Shown piece by piece: positions 42,899-52,303 of a stretch of 55,155 bases of DNA. Positions within the stretch are counted from its first letter, which is position 1. Every line of letters begins with the position of its first letter. The stretch comes from Saprospiraceae bacterium (GTDB lineage: Bacteria; Bacteroidota; Bacteroidia; Chitinophagales; Saprospiraceae). The translations under genes and the position numbers were made by a program. The notes beneath the pieces are model-generated. The model saw only the letters and a list, made by a program, of their open reading frames with translations, made no database searches and had not been told where the DNA came from. Location of the stretch: NCBI GenBank assembly GCA_026982695.1, contig JALSGS010000036.1, forward strand, positions 1-55,155, written 5' to 3'.

Positions 42899-44353
42899 TT
42901 ACGATAGCTGAAAATCAGGTTGCCGTACGAGGTGTTGGAGCAGGACGGCTACTTGATAAGGAGCTGAGTCCCAGTTTAGGTTCCAAAGCCCCTGGGCATA
43001 GTAATTTTCAGGTACTTCCCACTTGAACACGGCAAGTGCTTGGTCGAGCTCGGCTTGCGTGCTTAGCCCATTGGGCAGGTAGTGTTCGACGAACCGCTGG
43101 GTGACCAATAGTGGGTCGTTGGTATTGCTGCCTACCAAATTGAGTGCGAGCTGCCGCAAGCTGTCCAGATCATCGTCGATGAGCCAATAGAGGTAGTAGT
43201 CCAGTATTTGCCACCGCCCAGTAAGTGTAGCAGTATTGATCCATGTGCGGTCGCCAGGCCAGCCGGCTACGTCTACGGGGTTGAAGAGGTTTTGACCAAG
43301 CAATCCTGCGAAATACCAGATGGCTTCTGCAAAATCGTTGTTCAGTGTCAACTCGGGTTCAGATGGTAGTGTGAGTAGATACTCTATGGGATCTTTGATA
43401 CGTACGCCAATGACACTTTCGTGAAAGAAGTGCTCGCTTTTAAACAGCTGTCGAAACACAGGTGCCAGCTCAAAGTTGTTGGCTATAAAGGTGTCTGCCA
43501 ATCCCGCTATGATGTCTTCATTAGGCTGTGGATGCACGAAATGTTTGTAAATTTTTCGGCATATGTGTTGAGCCACTTGTTGACCTCGCTGGGCAAACAA
43601 GATGTCGTGGACGTCGTCATAGCCCCAATTTCCGGTTTGCCCGAAAATGGTTTTAATACCGTCATCGTGGTATTCAGGCATAAAGGTGATTGGGGCACAA
43701 TACACGTCAAAATTGTTCCAGCCGGTGAGTGCACGTGCGGTTTCTACGATGTCTTGTTGCGTATAGCCATTGTCGGCACCTAGTGTAAACAACTCGTATA
43801 GCTCTCGGGCATAGTTTTCATTAGGAGACCATTTGGTACTTTGAGCTCCATTGAGAAAGATGAGCATGGCAGGCGTTTTGCCAATTTCTTTGACAAACTC
43901 TTTGAAGTTGCCAAATGCGTATTGTTGTAATATGCGATGATAGAGGTATAGGTATGAAGGACAGCCGTAGCTATCGTAGATTGTGACAAAGTGGTTGTGC
44001 CAGAAGAGTGCCACTTTTTCGCGTAGGCCATTTTGTCGCATGTCTTGGATCCATTGGATGGTCCATTCGAGGAAGTGATCGAACGGCTCGATGCCTGTGG
44101 CGTCATAATCGGTTACTGTCCAGTTGGCCCATACAGGGGGGGTGGGGAGCGGCAGGTCAATAGCTTGATCGATGAGTAGGTCGACATATTCGCCGGGAGC
44201 ATAGCTCAGTGCTTCTGCGACTTTGTCGTGAGGCGTGCCAAATCCGAGGCGGCGTAACAAGTGGCGAGCACGGCGCTCATCCCAGGGAGATTGGTTGTCG
44301 GGTACCCATGGGGCAAGTGTGCCACCTTCACAGGAAATAATAGGTGCAGGCAT
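42899..44353 (-). CDS. DUF1800 protein
   Basis: About 484 residues from the ATG at 44353 (MPAPIISCEGGTLAPWVPDN). DUF1800 landmarks: ERRARHLLRRLGFGTPHDKV, LREKVALFWHNHFVTIYDS, ILQQYAFGNFKEFVKEIGKT, MLIFLNGAQSTKWSPNENYA RELYELFTLG, FGQTGNWGYDDVHDILFAQR and NPVDVAGWPGDRTWINTATL. Its usual partner DUF1501 follows directly. The function of the pair is unknown. No clear signal peptide is seen, even if the frame is extended to 44431. A run of eight G (42891-42898) lies right after the stop, in the gap before the DUF1501 gene. Confidence 0.9.
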   Translation of the reverse strand: MPAPIISCEGGTLAPWVPDNQSPWDERRARHLLRRLGFGTPHDKVAEALSYAPGEYVDLLIDQAIDLPLPTPPVWANWTVTDYDATGIEPFDHFLEWTIQWIQDMRQNGLREKVALFWHNHFVTIYDSYGCPSYLYLYHRILQQYAFGNFKEFVKEIGKTPAMLIFLNGAQSTKWSPNENYARELYELFTLGADNGYTQQDIVETARALTGWNNFDVYCAPITFMPEYHDDGIKTIFGQTGNWGYDDVHDILFAQRGQQVAQHICRKIYKHFVHPQPNEDIIAGLADTFIANNFELAPVFRQLFKSEHFFHESVIGVRIKDPIEYLLTLPSEPELTLNNDFAEAIWYFAGLLGQNLFNPVDVAGWPGDRTWINTATLTGRWQILDYYLYWLIDDDLDSLRQLALNLVGSNTNDPLLVTQRFVEHYLPNGLSTQAELDQALAVFKWEVPENYYAQGLWNLNWDSAPYQVAVLLQHLVRQPDFQLS

Positions 44354-44619
44354 AAGCGGGAGTTTGAGGTGAAAAAAGATAATGAATGGAGAGTTTGCGT
44401 AGCATAGTTCAAGGAAATGAACGCAGTACAAATGACACTTGTTACAGCAGCATACTTATTTGTGTCAGATGACAAGAAAGAACTCCTATTTAGGGTATTA
44501 TTTTGCCATGTAACACATGTACAGTTGCGATGTAAAATAGTGGATTGGCCTTATGCGTTATACTGTGCTTAGTTGGTTTGCGAAGAAATTGTGAGAAAGA
44601 TTCGTAAAAGAGTTTTTTT

Positions 44620-45438
44620 ATGAAAAAAGTCATAATCGCTTTATTGACTACCAGTGCGGTAGGCTTTGCTGTAGGCCTATCGGGTTGTGAAGCATTGAAG
44701 CAAGTGGGTGAAGAGGCGCAGCAGTTGAATCTCTTCCCCGTATCACAGGACATCGAACTGGGCAAGCAAGTACATGACCAGATCGCTAGCGATCCAGAAC
44801 GGTTTCCCGTACTTTCAGCAGAGGCTTATCCCGAGGCATATGCTTATTTGCGCAAATTGGTAGATAAGTTATTGAGCACTGGCCAAGTAGCTTATCGCGA
44901 TCAGTTTGCCTGGGAAGTACATATCATAGAAGATGATAGTACCCTCAATGCTTTTGCTACTCCTGGAGGATATATCTACGTGTACACGGGACTGATTAAA
45001 TTTTTGAATTCAGAAGATGAGTTAGCAGGTGTGTTAGGGCATGAAATTGCACATGCAGCATTACGCCATTCTACTCGACAGCTCACTAAATTATACGGAC
45101 TGGAGATTTTGCGACAGTTGGTTACCGGACATACAGATCCCACCCTGATCGAACAAGTGGCGCTTTCATTGGCAGTGCTTAAGTTTAGCCGCAGCCATGA
45201 AGCTCAGGCCGACGAATATTCCGTGATTTATCTGTGCCCCACCGAATACAATGCAGCAGGGGCTGCAGGGTTTTTCAAAAAAATGGAAGGGCGAGCCTCG
45301 CCACCGGAATTCTTGAGTACCCACCCTAACCCTGGAAATCGAGTACAACACATTCAAGCTAAGGCACAAGAACTAGGCTGTAGAGGCAGTAGTACTAATG
45401 AGCAGGCTTACACGCGCTTCAAGTATATGTTGCCATAA
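44620..45438 (+). CDS. M48-family metalloprotease lipoprotein
   Basis: A 272-residue M48C-type (BepA/LoiP-like) zinc protease with a lipoprotein signal (MKKVIIALLTTSAVGFAVGL then SGC, Cys23). Visible: LNAFATPGGYIYVYTGLIKF, zinc motif H141-E-I-A-H145 in LGHEIAHAALRHSTRQ, third ligand in RSHEAQADEYSVIYL, and FLSTHPNPGNRVQHI near the end. Such proteins degrade misfolded outer-membrane proteins in the periplasm; that role is inferred from the family. It diverges from the DUF1800 gene and is followed by the giant protease-adhesin gene after 322 bp. Confidence 0.92.
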   Translation: MKKVIIALLTTSAVGFAVGLSGCEALKQVGEEAQQLNLFPVSQDIELGKQVHDQIASDPERFPVLSAEAYPEAYAYLRKLVDKLLSTGQVAYRDQFAWEVHIIEDDSTLNAFATPGGYIYVYTGLIKFLNSEDELAGVLGHEIAHAALRHSTRQLTKLYGLEILRQLVTGHTDPTLIEQVALSLAVLKFSRSHEAQADEYSVIYLCPTEYNAAGAAGFFKKMEGRASPPEFLSTHPNPGNRVQHIQAKAQELGCRGSSTNEQAYTRFKYMLP

Positions 45439-45760
45439 GGTGCATGGGGCGGCATGGCAATTGTTGTGTATAGCCAGGAATAAATTAATAATGATTGGGT
45501 GGTGTGATGGTTGCCCCAATTTGCGTAATAGGCCATTGGTATACGCACCTCCTGCAAACTTTAGCTTTGGTATGCTTACGACAAGAAAGTTGGTTTTTAG
45601 CTATACCTTTTTTCTATATTGATACTTTTGTCCAGCGCTGCTCTTCGTTTTGATATACAAGCTTGTATACTTGGTTTATTTGTGTGGGTGTGCCTTGCTC
45701 GATGTACGCATGGGCTTTAGACAATTCAAGATACTCACACCTTAGTCACCTGATTTAAAT
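45439..45760. other. Intergenic region before the giant protease-adhesin gene, with promoter element and palindrome
   Basis: TAGCTTTG at 45562-45569 is an exact -7 match; a TTG 23 bp further up is at the limit of acceptable spacing. Its distance to the ATG at 45761 implies a leader of nearly 190 nt. Within that leader, TATACAAGCTTGTATA (45654-45669) is a perfect 16-bp palindrome. No ORF or RNA gene is seen. Confidence 0.45.
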
Positions 45761-48700
45761 ATGCATTGTATGAAGTTAGTTTACACGCGCTGGGCTGTTG
45801 CGTTAGCGGCATTAGTAACTTTTACCGTCGTGGGTCGAGCTCAGCCCCATGGTTCTCCGCTGAATTTATGGCAAGATGTCGCTGAACATACTGTTGCACG
45901 CAAAGATGTGGAACGTCGTATTGTGCCTAACCAGTATCGCACGTTGGCGCTCAACTTTGAAGCGATGAAGGCCGTCTTGGGCCAGGCGCCTGATCGTTTT
46001 TCGCCACAGGCCACTCAAGGCGCAGTAGTGATCGAGCTGCCCATGCCTGATGGCTCTTCCGAGCGCTTTCGGGTATGGGAAGCGTCTATTATGCACCCCG
46101 ATTTGCAAGCTCGCTATCCAGAGATTCGGTCGTATATAGCGCAGGGGCTAAGTGACCCAACCGCTTATGCTCGTTTGGGATATTCACACAAGGGGTTTCA
46201 CGCGATGGTGCTATCGGCCCAGCACAGCACGGTTTTTATTGATCCTTATGCGGTAGGTGACACACAACACTACGTCAGTTATTACAAGAAGGACTTTTAC
46301 CGCTCTGATGCATCGAGTTTTACATGCGAGTCGTCCAGTGTAGCTACCGACGATTTTGTCCCAACGGATGCACCACTGGGCCAAAACTTACTACAGAACG
46401 ATTGTAGCTTGCGCATCTATCGGCTGGCTTTGGCTTGCACAGGGGAGTATGCACAGTATCATGGTGGCACTGTAGCTGATGTATTGGCTGAGTATAACGT
46501 AGCGATGAGCCGCGTGAATGGCATCTATGAGCGCGATTTAGCAGTGACCATGCAACTGGTACCTAATACCGACATGCTCATATTTTTGGATGCAGTCACA
46601 GACCCCTATGACAACAACAATGGGGGAGCTATGCTGTCGCAAAATCAAACCACTTGCGACAACCTGATTGGATCGGCTAACTACGATATTGGCCACGTAT
46701 TCAGTACGGGTGGTGGTGGCATTGCGGGCCTAGCTGTGGTATGCAGCTCGGGTGGAAAGGCACGCGGTGTGACGGGATTAGGTAACCCAGTAGGCGATCC
46801 CTTCTATGTAGACTATGTGGCTCATGAAATAGGACATCAGTTTGGCGGCAATCATACTTTTAACAACTCTTGTGGGGGCAATCGAAACAACAGCACAGCT
46901 GTCGAGCCAGGCAGTGGCTCTACGATTATGGCCTATGCAGGCATTTGCTCACCCAATGTACAAAATAATTCTGATGATTACTTCCATGCCATTAGCATTC
47001 AAGAGATCACGCTCAATATTGAGTCAGGATTGGGAGGTACTTGCCCCATGACAATGAATATTGACAATACAGCTCCCACCGTAGGTGTAGATGCTACTGA
47101 ATACGTACTGCCGATAAGTACGCCCTTTATGCTTACAGCCAGTGCTATGGATCCAGATTCAGGAGATGTACTCACGTATTGCTGGGAGCAAATGGACAAT
47201 GAGATCGCCACGCAGCCTCCTGTAGCGACCAATACGGGAGGACCTGCTTTCCGCACTTGGGATCCTACACCTGACCCTACTCGCTATTTTCCCAACCTCG
47301 CTGCCCTTGTAAACAATCAAACACCTACCTGGGAAGTGTTGCCTTCGGTGTCGCGCCAGATGAATTTTCGCCTTACTGTTCGCGACAATCACCTGGGAGG
47401 TGGCTGCACAGATGCCGAAGATGTACAACTGACATTTACCGATCAAGCTGGCCCATTTGTGGTTACTTCCCCGAATGTGGCAGAGACTTGGTTTGTAGGC
47501 CAACCACGCATGATTACATGGGATGTAGCTAATACGGACCAAGCACCAGTATCATGTACAGAAGTGGATATATTATTGTCGCTCGATGGGGGCTATACCT
47601 ACCCGGTGTCGCTTGCGCAAAATGTACCCAATACAGGTAGTTATTCCCTAATTGTACCCAACCAGCTAAGTAGCTCGGCACGTATTATGGTCAAATGCAC
47701 CAATAGTGTATTTTTTGACATTTCAGATCAGAACTTTGAGATTACTCTTCCACCAGATCCCACCTTTTTTATGGGTGTGGCACCTGCATCGCTTTCTGCT
47801 TGCCCTGGCGACACTTTGCTGTTACAGATCGTGCTCACGGGTGTGTCGGGTTTTGACGAGCCCGTGCAGCTTTCAATGAGTGGGCTTCCTGCAGGAGCTA
47901 TGGTTAGCTTTGCACAAGATGTACTATTACCGGACGATACTACTAGCGCGCTTATCACCGGCTTGCAAGCCGATGATGCGGGTACTTATACTTTGGTGGT
48001 AAGTGGGCAGTCGGCTTCTGTGATGCAAACCGTTTCGGTCAACTTATTACTGTTTGGTGGCATACCTGGTCCTGTAACTCCGCTGTTGCCTGCCGATGGT
48101 AGTGTTGAGCAATCGACCTATTCCATGCTACAATGGACGGCTCAGGGCGATGCCACTATGTATGAGGTACAATACGATACAAGTCCTTCGTTTGCGTCGG
48201 CTGCTCAAATATCAACTGATAGTGTCCATGTTTTTTTGAGCAATTTGGAAGAACTAACCGTATACTACTGGCGCGTACGGGCTGTAAACGATTGCGGCGT
48301 AGGGGACTGGAGTGTACCTAGTGCCTTTCAAACGGGGCAATCGGCTTGTCAGACTTGGAACGCTACTGATGTGCCAGTAGCTATTCCTTCTACTGTAGCC
48401 GTAGTATCTTCTACCATAGAAGTGATGGATGATTTTGAACTCATAGATGTCAATATACCTCAGTTGGATATAACACACACTTGGGTGGGGGATCTTGAAG
48501 CTACCCTTGTGGCACCTGACGGTACGGAAATTGTGCTTTTCGATCGACCTGGCGTGCCGCAAAGCTCATTTGGTTGCGATAATGACAATATCAATGTGAG
48601 CTTTGACGATGAGGCCTTGGCTTCCGCAAGCCAGCTGGAGAATATGTGCGATGCCGGTCCTGTAGCTATATTCGGTGCCTTTCAACCCATCGATCCCTTG

Positions 48701-51604
48701 GCTACGCTTGTGGGCAAAAGTGCCCAGGGGCAATGGTCCTTACAGATTACTGACCACGAACAAGAAGATGGGGGTGCAATCACTGAGTGGGCCTTAGAGT
48801 TGTGCCGCGTGGTATCGCCTACAGATTCCATTGTGGTCAATACGACGGCACTCATCGTACCAATGGGTACGACAGTACCTATCACAGCTACACACCTTAC
48901 TGTAGCCGACCCACTACTGGATTATACATGGACCGTATGGGCGTTGCCTGAGTATGGTACGCTATTATTGGGAGGAGTTCCATTGCAGGTGGGTAGTACT
49001 TTTACTCAGGCTCAGCTCGAGGCAGGACAGCTGGCATATCAGCATGATGGGAGTATGCAAACCAGCGACTTGTTGCTATTGGACGTCAGCACGCCTAATG
49101 GTGGGTGGCTGCACGCATTAGGCCTTCCCATTGAAATTTTGCACAATCCTCTTTCTATAGATGTCCAAGTACAATCTCCCAGTTGTTCAGATGCAGCCGA
49201 TGGAAGTATTACTATACTTGCTTCTGGTGGTTTTCCGCCTCTTGAATATCAGCTCAATGGGACTAGCGCTCAGCAGGATTCTGTATTCATGGGCCTAGTG
49301 GAAGGTACTTATGCGGTTATTGTGACGGATGTGTTGGGGTTTGCAGATACAACTGCGGTACAGTTAATTGCTCCAGACCCCATTCAACCCAATGCTCAAG
49401 TACAGGGTGATAGTATTGTCCTGGCACCTGTTGGGGGAACGCCACCCTATACCTATAGTTTGAATGATGGACCTTTTCAATCTGAGGGAGTATTTGCCGA
49501 CTTGCCTGATGGAATGTATACAGTGCATGTCTTAGATGCACATGAATGCGTCGCCTTGCAGACAGTTGTCGTTGCCACACAATCGCTGCTAGCTACTGCA
49601 GTATTGATCCAGGATATTAGCTGTAATAATGCCAACGATGCAGTGATTGGCGTGATAGCTGCTGGTGGTGTGCCACCATACCAGTACAGCATCGATGGGC
49701 AAAACTTCCAGTCAGATAGCCTTTTTTCTGACTTATCAGAAGGCAGTTATACCGTCACAGTGCAAGATGCAGGTGGCAGCACAGTACAGACATCGCCCAT
49801 AACGGTAACCAATCCGCCCCTACTCACTGCTACAGCTATAGCAGATGGGTATGGTATTGAAGTGAGTGCCAGTGGTGGTACACCGCCTTACCTCTACAGC
49901 TTAGATGGCCAAGTGTACCAAGCTTTACCAACGTTTGGGGGATTAGACAATGGTACTTATACGGTGACCGTACAGGATGCACACGGATGTACGACTAGTG
50001 CCGAGGCAACAGTGAATGTCCCACCGCTTACAGCTGAAGTGGTTGTGCAACAATCCATCTCTTGCTTTGGCATTGCCGATGGCGTACTTCAAGTCAATGC
50101 CAGTGGTGGTGTCTCACCTTATATGTATAGCTTAGATGGTATTAACTGGCAAGACCAAAATGAATTTGGAGCATTGACTGCAGGCTCTTACATGGTATGG
50201 GTGCGCGATGTAGGAAATACTGTGTTTATGACAGGGCCCGTATTCATCGATCAGCCTACACCGTTCATCGTGACGGCTATAGCTGCTAATCATCAGATTG
50301 AAGTGATAGTTACTGGTGGTACACCGCCTTATATGTATAGCCTTGATGATGGTCCTGTACAATTAGAAAATCTCTTTACTGATGTTAACACCAGTGGTAT
50401 TTACGAGTTAACTGTGATAGATGCTCACGGCTGTGTACAGACAATCATGCTCGAAGTATCAGTAGTGGAGTCGGCTGATGTTGTCCTTAACGAGCCTGCC
50501 TGTGCGGGTGATCCGGTGGTGATCGTAGTGACCAACGTGGAAGGTGGTAATCCCCCCTATGAATACAGCTTGGATGGAGAGAATTGGCAATTGTCACCTA
50601 CACTCGAAGAGGTAATTACAGGCACTTTTTACGTCTATGTACGTGACAACAATGGCTTTGTGTGGCAATCGTCACCCTATGTAGTGGATCTACCACCATT
50701 GTTTGTCATGGCTGAGGTAGAAGGTAATAGTGTGATGTTGTCAGCTACAGGTGGTGTACCCCCTTACAAGTGGAGTATCGATGGCAATGTGTTCTCTGAT
50801 TCGCCAATATTTACGAGCTTGCCTAATGGCAATTATATGGGTTATGTGCAGGATGCCAATGGCTGTGTGCAGCAGGTAAGCTTTCAAATTGATGTGGTAC
50901 AAGGAGCTGGATTCGACATAACAGATGTAAGTTGTACAGGGCAAAGTGATGGACAAATAGTTGTTGTGGATGTAGAGGGAGGTAATGGCCCTTACCTATA
51001 CAGCCTCGATAGCCTCAATTGGCAAAATGAACCGGTATTCGAAGGCTTGAGCGCCGCCATATATATGGTGTATATTCAGGATGCCTCTGGGTTTGTGTTC
51101 AGTACCACAGCTACTGTAAGCGAGCCACAACCGCTTGTCTTGGATGCTACCGTAAACGATGCTGATGTGATGCTGATGGCATCAGGTGGGGTGCCGCCCT
51201 ATCAGTACAGCTTGGATGGAGGTGTTACGTGGCAACAGAGCTCAACTTTTACTAATCTACAACCTGGCGATTACACCTTCTTAGTACGCGATTTCAATGG
51301 CTGTTTGGCTTGGATTGAGATAAGTGTAGTACCCAATGCAGCTAGCGATCGCCAGCCACTGTCCTTTGTCTTGTGGCCCAACCCTTCCGATGGCCATCTT
51401 TCGGTTCAGGTGCCTTTAACTGGCCAGGTGACATTGCAACTTATAGATGCAAAGGGACGCGTTGTACAACTCGAGAAGTGGCGTGCTTTGGCAGGAACTA
51501 CTCATGTATTGTCGTTGGAAGCAAGCCTGCCAGCTGGTATTTACATCATACGGCTCTTACAAGGTGAACGGATAGGTTATCGCTCGTTGGTGTTGATGCG
51601 ATAA
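45761..51604 (+). CDS. Giant secreted metalloprotease-adhesin with P domain, ten SprB repeats and T9SS tail
   Basis: A 1947-residue surface or secreted protein. In order: signal peptide (to about 28, ending GRAQ); propeptide; reprolysin/M12B-like protease with H355-E-I-G-H-Q-F-G-G-N-H365 in VAHEIGHQFGGNHTF and a downstream Met-turn region STIMAYAGIC; Ig-like domains (about 440-765); fibronectin III domain (about 770-860; TMYEVQYDTSPSF, TVYYWRVRAVNDCGVG); proprotein-convertase P domain (about 863-1017; THTWVGDLEATLVAPDGTEI); a CSPG/cadherin-3-like repeat (about 1022-1117); ten SprB repeats (about 1127-1857); and a type A T9SS tail (about 1866-1947; VLWPNPSDGHLSVQV). SprB is the gliding adhesin of Flavobacterium, so surface attachment and proteolysis in one chain are likely. 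Confidence 0.92.
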   Translation: MHCMKLVYTRWAVALAALVTFTVVGRAQPHGSPLNLWQDVAEHTVARKDVERRIVPNQYRTLALNFEAMKAVLGQAPDRFSPQATQGAVVIELPMPDGSSERFRVWEASIMHPDLQARYPEIRSYIAQGLSDPTAYARLGYSHKGFHAMVLSAQHSTVFIDPYAVGDTQHYVSYYKKDFYRSDASSFTCESSSVATDDFVPTDAPLGQNLLQNDCSLRIYRLALACTGEYAQYHGGTVADVLAEYNVAMSRVNGIYERDLAVTMQLVPNTDMLIFLDAVTDPYDNNNGGAMLSQNQTTCDNLIGSANYDIGHVFSTGGGGIAGLAVVCSSGGKARGVTGLGNPVGDPFYVDYVAHEIGHQFGGNHTFNNSCGGNRNNSTAVEPGSGSTIMAYAGICSPNVQNNSDDYFHAISIQEITLNIESGLGGTCPMTMNIDNTAPTVGVDATEYVLPISTPFMLTASAMDPDSGDVLTYCWEQMDNEIATQPPVATNTGGPAFRTWDPTPDPTRYFPNLAALVNNQTPTWEVLPSVSRQMNFRLTVRDNHLGGGCTDAEDVQLTFTDQAGPFVVTSPNVAETWFVGQPRMITWDVANTDQAPVSCTEVDILLSLDGGYTYPVSLAQNVPNTGSYSLIVPNQLSSSARIMVKCTNSVFFDISDQNFEITLPPDPTFFMGVAPASLSACPGDTLLLQIVLTGVSGFDEPVQLSMSGLPAGAMVSFAQDVLLPDDTTSALITGLQADDAGTYTLVVSGQSASVMQTVSVNLLLFGGIPGPVTPLLPADGSVEQSTYSMLQWTAQGDATMYEVQYDTSPSFASAAQISTDSVHVFLSNLEELTVYYWRVRAVNDCGVGDWSVPSAFQTGQSACQTWNATDVPVAIPSTVAVVSSTIEVMDDFELIDVNIPQLDITHTWVGDLEATLVAPDGTEIVLFDRPGVPQSSFGCDNDNINVSFDDEALASASQLENMCDAGPVAIFGAFQPIDPLATLVGKSAQGQWSLQITDHEQEDGGAITEWALELCRVVSPTDSIVVNTTALIVPMGTTVPITATHLTVADPLLDYTWTVWALPEYGTLLLGGVPLQVGSTFTQAQLEAGQLAYQHDGSMQTSDLLLLDVSTPNGGWLHALGLPIEILHNPLSIDVQVQSPSCSDAADGSITILASGGFPPLEYQLNGTSAQQDSVFMGLVEGTYAVIVTDVLGFADTTAVQLIAPDPIQPNAQVQGDSIVLAPVGGTPPYTYSLNDGPFQSEGVFADLPDGMYTVHVLDAHECVALQTVVVATQSLLATAVLIQDISCNNANDAVIGVIAAGGVPPYQYSIDGQNFQSDSLFSDLSEGSYTVTVQDAGGSTVQTSPITVTNPPLLTATAIADGYGIEVSASGGTPPYLYSLDGQVYQALPTFGGLDNGTYTVTVQDAHGCTTSAEATVNVPPLTAEVVVQQSISCFGIADGVLQVNASGGVSPYMYSLDGINWQDQNEFGALTAGSYMVWVRDVGNTVFMTGPVFIDQPTPFIVTAIAANHQIEVIVTGGTPPYMYSLDDGPVQLENLFTDVNTSGIYELTVIDAHGCVQTIMLEVSVVESADVVLNEPACAGDPVVIVVTNVEGGNPPYEYSLDGENWQLSPTLEEVITGTFYVYVRDNNGFVWQSSPYVVDLPPLFVMAEVEGNSVMLSATGGVPPYKWSIDGNVFSDSPIFTSLPNGNYMGYVQDANGCVQQVSFQIDVVQGAGFDITDVSCTGQSDGQIVVVDVEGGNGPYLYSLDSLNWQNEPVFEGLSAAIYMVYIQDASGFVFSTTATVSEPQPLVLDATVNDADVMLMASGGVPPYQYSLDGGVTWQQSSTFTNLQPGDYTFLVRDFNGCLAWIEISVVPNAASDRQPLSFVLWPNPSDGHLSVQVPLTGQVTLQLIDAKGRVVQLEKWRALAGTTHVLSLEASLPAGIYIIRLLQGERIGYRSLVLMR
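49140..51330 (+). repeat. Ten SprB-type repeats arranged as five A-B pairs
   Basis: Each unit contains a GG-x-PPYxYSLDG-like core. A units have a Cys-containing opening such as SCSDAADGSI, SCNNANDAVI, SCFGIADGVL, ACAGDPVVIV and SCTGQSDGQI. Their cores lie near 49223, 49661, 50102, 50540 and 50975, a spacing of 435-441 bp. B units lack the Cys opening and follow each A unit, with cores near 49432, 49870, 50311, 50747 and 51184. The period of the pair is therefore about 146 residues. At DNA level the units are diverged. Confidence 0.85.
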
Positions 51605-51630
51605 ATTCTTTTTTAGTCAAAAGATGTATG

Positions 51631-51661
51631 AAGCCATCCTTATGCCGAGGATGGCTTTTTT
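51631..51661 (+). terminator. Terminator of the giant protease-adhesin gene
   Basis: AAGCCATCCT (51631-51640) and AGGATGGCTT (51648-51657) form a perfect 10-bp stem with a 7-nt loop; including the last stem bases, a T6 run ends at 51661. It lies 27 bp after the stop codon. Confidence 0.9.
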
Positions 51662-51822
51662 ACAATAAAGCACTTGCCAGTTTTGATGGTTTTGACATGA
51701 TTTGATCAGACGATAAGTTGATCGGCAATTTCTTAATTGCCATCTTGTGCGAAATATCACTTTGGCAACAAGCACTTTTCTTTTATCGGTCTTTCGGCAA
51801 ACAGAATTCAATATTCGCGACT

Positions 51823-52251
51823 ATGTGGTGGACAGCCATGAGTTATTGTCTGTATGTAGCTGTGATACCTGTAGATACCGGTACGCTACGTATCGAGCTA
51901 AGCGGTATACGGGAACCCAAAGGAATTATCTGGGTAGGCTTATACGATAGTCAAGCCAGTTTTATGGTGAAAGAAAAAGCTATTGTCAAGGGATTTGAAG
52001 TCGTAGCAACAGGTACTATGACTTTGACAATTTCCTCTTTAGCTGCAGGGCGTTGGGCCGTGGCCATCTTTCACGACATTAACGGCAATGGCGAACTCGA
52101 TACCAATTACTTGGGTGTTCCAACTGAGCCCTATGCATTTTCTAAAAAGCCTCTATCTAAGTGGCGTATGCCGCGCTACGAAGAAATAGCCATACCATTT
52201 CACCCACCTGTTCAGTATTTGCATGTTCAGCTCGAGTCTTGGCATTTGTGA
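51823..52251 (+). CDS. DUF2141 exported protein
   Basis: A 142-residue protein from the ATG at 51823, which gives a signal-like start (MWWTAMSYCLYVAVIPVDTG). The DUF2141 pattern is clear: LRIELSGIREPKGIIWVGLYDS, then AAGRWAVAIFHDINGNGELD TNYLGVPTEPYAFS. A Ca-binding-like DINGNGELD loop lies in the middle. The fold is a small beta-sandwich, probably periplasmic or on the outer surface, and the function is unknown. The frame is open up to 51718, but that part is not family-like. It converges on the BNR protein gene. Confidence 0.88.
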   Translation: MWWTAMSYCLYVAVIPVDTGTLRIELSGIREPKGIIWVGLYDSQASFMVKEKAIVKGFEVVATGTMTLTISSLAAGRWAVAIFHDINGNGELDTNYLGVPTEPYAFSKKPLSKWRMPRYEEIAIPFHPPVQYLHVQLESWHL

Positions 52252-52303
52252 TGTCAGATGCCCCGTATTAGGTGTGGAGTCATCGATAGCGCATGGACCT
52301 ATC

